DNA from: Branchipolynoe longqiensis | Lineage: Eukaryota; Annelida; Polychaeta; Phyllodocida; Polynoidae | Direction: 5' to 3' | DNA length: 64,000 nt | Assembly (NCBI GenBank): GCA_030323885.1 | Contig: CM059203.1 | Location: 3,844,001-3,908,000, forward strand | Part shown: piece after piece, positions 61,770-64,000 of the stretch | How positions within the stretch are numbered: position 1 is the stretch's first letter | Layout: each line of letters opens with the position of its first letter | Notes under the pieces: model-generated | Databases searched by the model: none | The model's input: only the letters and a program-made list of their open reading frames with translations | Told to the model about the DNA's origin: nothing | Position numbers and translations under genes: made by a program

Positions 61770-62284
61770 AATTCAAAACACGAGGCGGAAGTACATAATG
61801 TGGAAATTTATTCAGTAGTAGTTAATCAATGAGTAATAGTGAACAATGGGTGCAGTGAGAATCAAATAAGGTTAATCGAGTAATAAGCAAATGTCAATAA
61901 GTAATAAGTGAGTGCTGGGGTCAAAAGTTCAAGTAGTAATAAGTCAAGCAAATAAGCAGTAATGCTAAAGAGTAAGTAATCAAATGTGAGGTAAATAAGG
62001 AAGTCTCTGGGTGACCCGGGCCTCAACCCTTATGATATTGTGGGGTCGGGCGGTCAGTGCCGGTGCCGCCACCTGGAGGAAATGGGAGGAGGAGGAAGAA
62101 GGAGGGAAAGGGCGGCGGTGCCGCCACCTGGAGGTGGAGGAGGAAGGGAGTGGAAGGAGAAGGGGGGGGGGGAAGGGGTAAGGAGGCAGGAGGAGAGGAG
62201 AAGAAGGAGGGGTGGGAGGGGGGGAAGAGGTGTCTGCCTCAGTTTCGAATTATCCATATTGCCGCAGCAATATGAACAATGCAG
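61770..62284. mobile_element. Element P, purine-rich orientation
   Basis: Inverted relative to 46,455-47,062: ttcaaaacacgaggcggaag, short aataagt words, gggtgacccgggcctcaacc, two ggtgccgccacctgg words (62,062 and 62,117), a purine tract and the near-palindrome catattgccgcagcaatatg. Shorter than the other copy, mainly within the purine tract. Confidence 0.75.
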
Positions 62285-62361
62285 CATGACGACATTAATG
62301 AGATAGATTGATATAAGTAGTTTAATGATGTTGTTCGGAGGGCGGGTAGACATAAAGGGTT

Positions 62362-62686
62362 TGATGATTGTTTGTGGGGTTTTACATCATGGCAACATCT
62401 AAGGTCATATTAGAATGGGTACTGACTTGCGCACTCGTGGTGACTTTATAGTGCTGTCCCACTGCGATACCAGCCCACTGGCAGCATGACCTCATTTCCC
62501 AGTCAGTCACATTATCCTGATATTGAGCTAACCAGTCCTTACCCTGTCGAAGTAATGCCGAATGCCAGGCTAGGTAGGGACAAGTATCAATTTTGTAAGT
62601 CATTAATTTGGCTCGGCTGGGATCAAACTCCCGACCATCCACATGAGAAGCCTGCATTCTAACCAATTCGGCCACCGCGTCCAGTC
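62362..62686 (-). mobile_element. SINE-1, full-length copy
   Basis: tttgtggggttttacatcat to ccaattcggccaccgcgtcc. The B box is decayed (gggatcaaactcc). Confidence 0.83.
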
Positions 62687-62747
62687 TAAGGGTTCGAAGG
62701 AGGGAATCCGTGCAGGGAAGGGGAATTCTTTATTTGCTATGTTTAAA

Positions 62748-63037
62748 GCCCGAGTCACACTACGGCTTGTGACCACTTGCCACCACTTTGGACCAAATAA
62801 CCCGCAATCACTGGTGACCTTCTTGTGACCAAAGCAATGGTCGCTGACCTCTGGGTGACCAAAGTAATGGTCGTCGACCTCTGTCGACTATTTTGGTCAC
62901 AAGGTTTTTAATGCAGTAGCTGCAACCTCCATGTGACCAATATGCTCGGCGACCACTGAGGACCACTTTGTGACCATTTTGTAACCACCTCCTTTGTGGT
63001 CACAAGCGGTCGCAAGCAGTAGTGTGACTGGGGTATA
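62748..63037. mobile_element. WR-3 foldback element next to a splice donor
   Basis: Ends ttaaagcccgagtcacacta and tagtgtgactggggtataa. The interior is strings of ggtgaccaaa and its complement. The right end lies about 11 bases downstream (transcript sense) of the kinase exon donor at 63,048. Confidence 0.8.
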
Positions 63038-63048
63038 AGGCAACTTAC

Positions 63049-63150
63049 ATGCAGTTCCTTGTTGCCAGATCGCGATGAACAAACTTTTGACTTGCGAGGT
63101 AATCCATGCCTTGACAAACCATGTGACCGAAGTTGAGCAGCTCCCAGACA
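63049..63150 (-). CDS. MET-like: MET-type receptor tyrosine kinase, catalytic-loop exon
   Basis: 102 nt, acceptor tagctaag|TG at 63,151/63,150, donor AT|gtaagt at 63,049/63,048. The first base completes a codon. Protein: [20 protein letters not shown], then [13 protein letters not shown] and the first two bases of Met. HRDLATRN is the catalytic loop (Asp is the base). [18 protein letters not shown] matches MET closely. Upstream exons (kinase N-lobe, membrane segment, ectodomain) must lie beyond 64,000. Confidence 0.93.
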
Positions 63151-63304
63151 CTTAGCTAGGCAAAGAGGAGTGAGTGTAAAGTGTTAACGACAACCACCAC
63201 AAAGCGTACCATCTGAAACAGCAATCACGTAAAGTACAAATAGCAATCACAAAGGGTACTTACTAGCTGAAACAAAAATCACAAAAACTACCAAATAACA
63301 ATTC

Positions 63305-63522
63305 TTTTTGGTGCATTAGTTGTTTAAGTAGGGGAAATTTCAATCACGGACGATTGGTCTTCCTCATTCCACTTCTCCTTGCCCTGTTCTAATAATGCCG
63401 AGCGCCTGGCTAGGAAGCGACAAGTATAAATTTTTAAGTCATTGGTTTGACTCAACCAGGGTTTGGGATCTACCAACACGGGAGACGGACTCTATAACTC
63501 ATTCAGCCATTCGGTCTGGTTA
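63305..63522 (-). mobile_element. SINE-2 tail fused to SINE-1 head
   Basis: 63,305-63,378 is the SINE-2 3' part (ttagttgtttaagtagggga, gtcttcctcattccactt). From 63,379 the sequence is SINE-1 head side (ttgccctgttctaataatgc to gccattcggtctggtt). Each lacks its other half. Confidence 0.75.
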
Positions 63523-63589
63523 ATCACAATCACAAAGGGTAGTTATGTTCTTCCCACTCCTCGTTCCCTCCACCCAGTCTAACAATGGA

Positions 63590-64000
63590 ATAGACTACAT
63601 CACGATTCCAGTGGCGCGGTGCATTGTGGAATGCGTCAGAGCAAAAAACAAACCCGCGAGAAGCACATGGCGCATGCTATTACACCGGGTGGAGTTGTGA
63701 AATGTGCTAGTCTCAGCTCATCTCAGCTCTTGTTTGAAACATAGAATACCAACTAAAAAAATATATATAATAAATTAAGATATTAATCTTTTATCCAGCA
63801 TTGCATTTACATAAATCTAATCAGCACATCTTATGCCATGTGCATTTAGATTTAGACAAATCTCGGCACTCAGACTAGTGTTAGAGCCATAGCCAGAGTC
63901 AGTTTTACTTATTTTATTCATGTTTTTATTTATATCCTATGGTTAATGACATATGTAGAAATAGAAAATGAGTAGGGTTAATCAGATATTGGTTATATAT
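63590..64000. repeat. Repeat Q, copy 2 (runs off the window)
   Basis: tagactacatcacgattcca to the last base, direct copy of 48,303-48,710. Shares ggttatatat at the current edge, so the copy probably continues. Confidence 0.8.

Overview
The window is animal nuclear DNA, almost certainly from an invertebrate. Its real genes are split into short exons with GT-AG (and one GC-AG) introns, all on the minus strand. The rest is dense with tRNA-derived SINEs, 3'-end LINE fragments, tyrosine-recombinase retrotransposons (DIRS-like and Ngaro-like), foldback or MITE-like DNA elements, satellites and simple repeats. I cannot name the species. A short MET-type receptor tail and the abundance of DIRS and Ngaro elements fit a marine invertebrate better than a vertebrate.

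Two host genes can be read. (1) A MET-type receptor tyrosine kinase enters from the right edge and ends in the window. Its last four coding exons lie at 63,150-63,049 (HRD loop), 59,280-59,118 (DFG and activation loop), 57,203-57,067 and 49,536-49,377 (C-terminal tail with a YVNV docking motif and the stop). All intron phases agree. (2) A lipid phosphate phosphatase (PLPP/LPP) gene starts at 41,691 and leaves the left edge. It has a first coding exon at 41,691-41,631 and two homologous second exons (24,913-24,759 and 5,377-5,223) of identical length, phase and alignment. This is the arrangement of the mutually exclusive exon 2 pair of vertebrate PLPP1. The catalytic exons must lie beyond position 1. 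The two genes are tandem, about 7.7 kb apart.

Layout. 0-5 kb: SINEs, LINE ends, word-repeat elements and a 13-copy 58-bp satellite. 5-24 kb (between the alternative LPP exons): MITEs, nested elements, low-complexity tracts, a degenerate tandem array broken by insertions, and a recent 346-bp duplication invaded by an element with perfect 40-bp inverted termini. 24-42 kb (LPP intron 1): a decayed DIRS-like retrotransposon (27.3-31.95 kb), a partial second DIRS copy with a complete recombinase core (32.25-33.57 kb), a cluster of palindromes (34.1-35.2 kb) and a 99-bp repeat array inside transposon ends (37.7-38.6 kb). 42-49 kb: intergenic repeats. 49-64 kb (kinase introns): LINE ends, a 4.9-kb Ngaro-like element with recognisable split repeats (51.7-56.65 kb), and more MITEs and SINEs.

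The retroelement genes are separate from the host genes and nearly all carry frameshifts or deletions. Short dispersed families are named here for convenience only: SINE-1 to SINE-4; LINE-I, LINE-R and LINE-C; TIR-1 to TIR-9; and WR-1 to WR-7 (word-repeat foldback elements).
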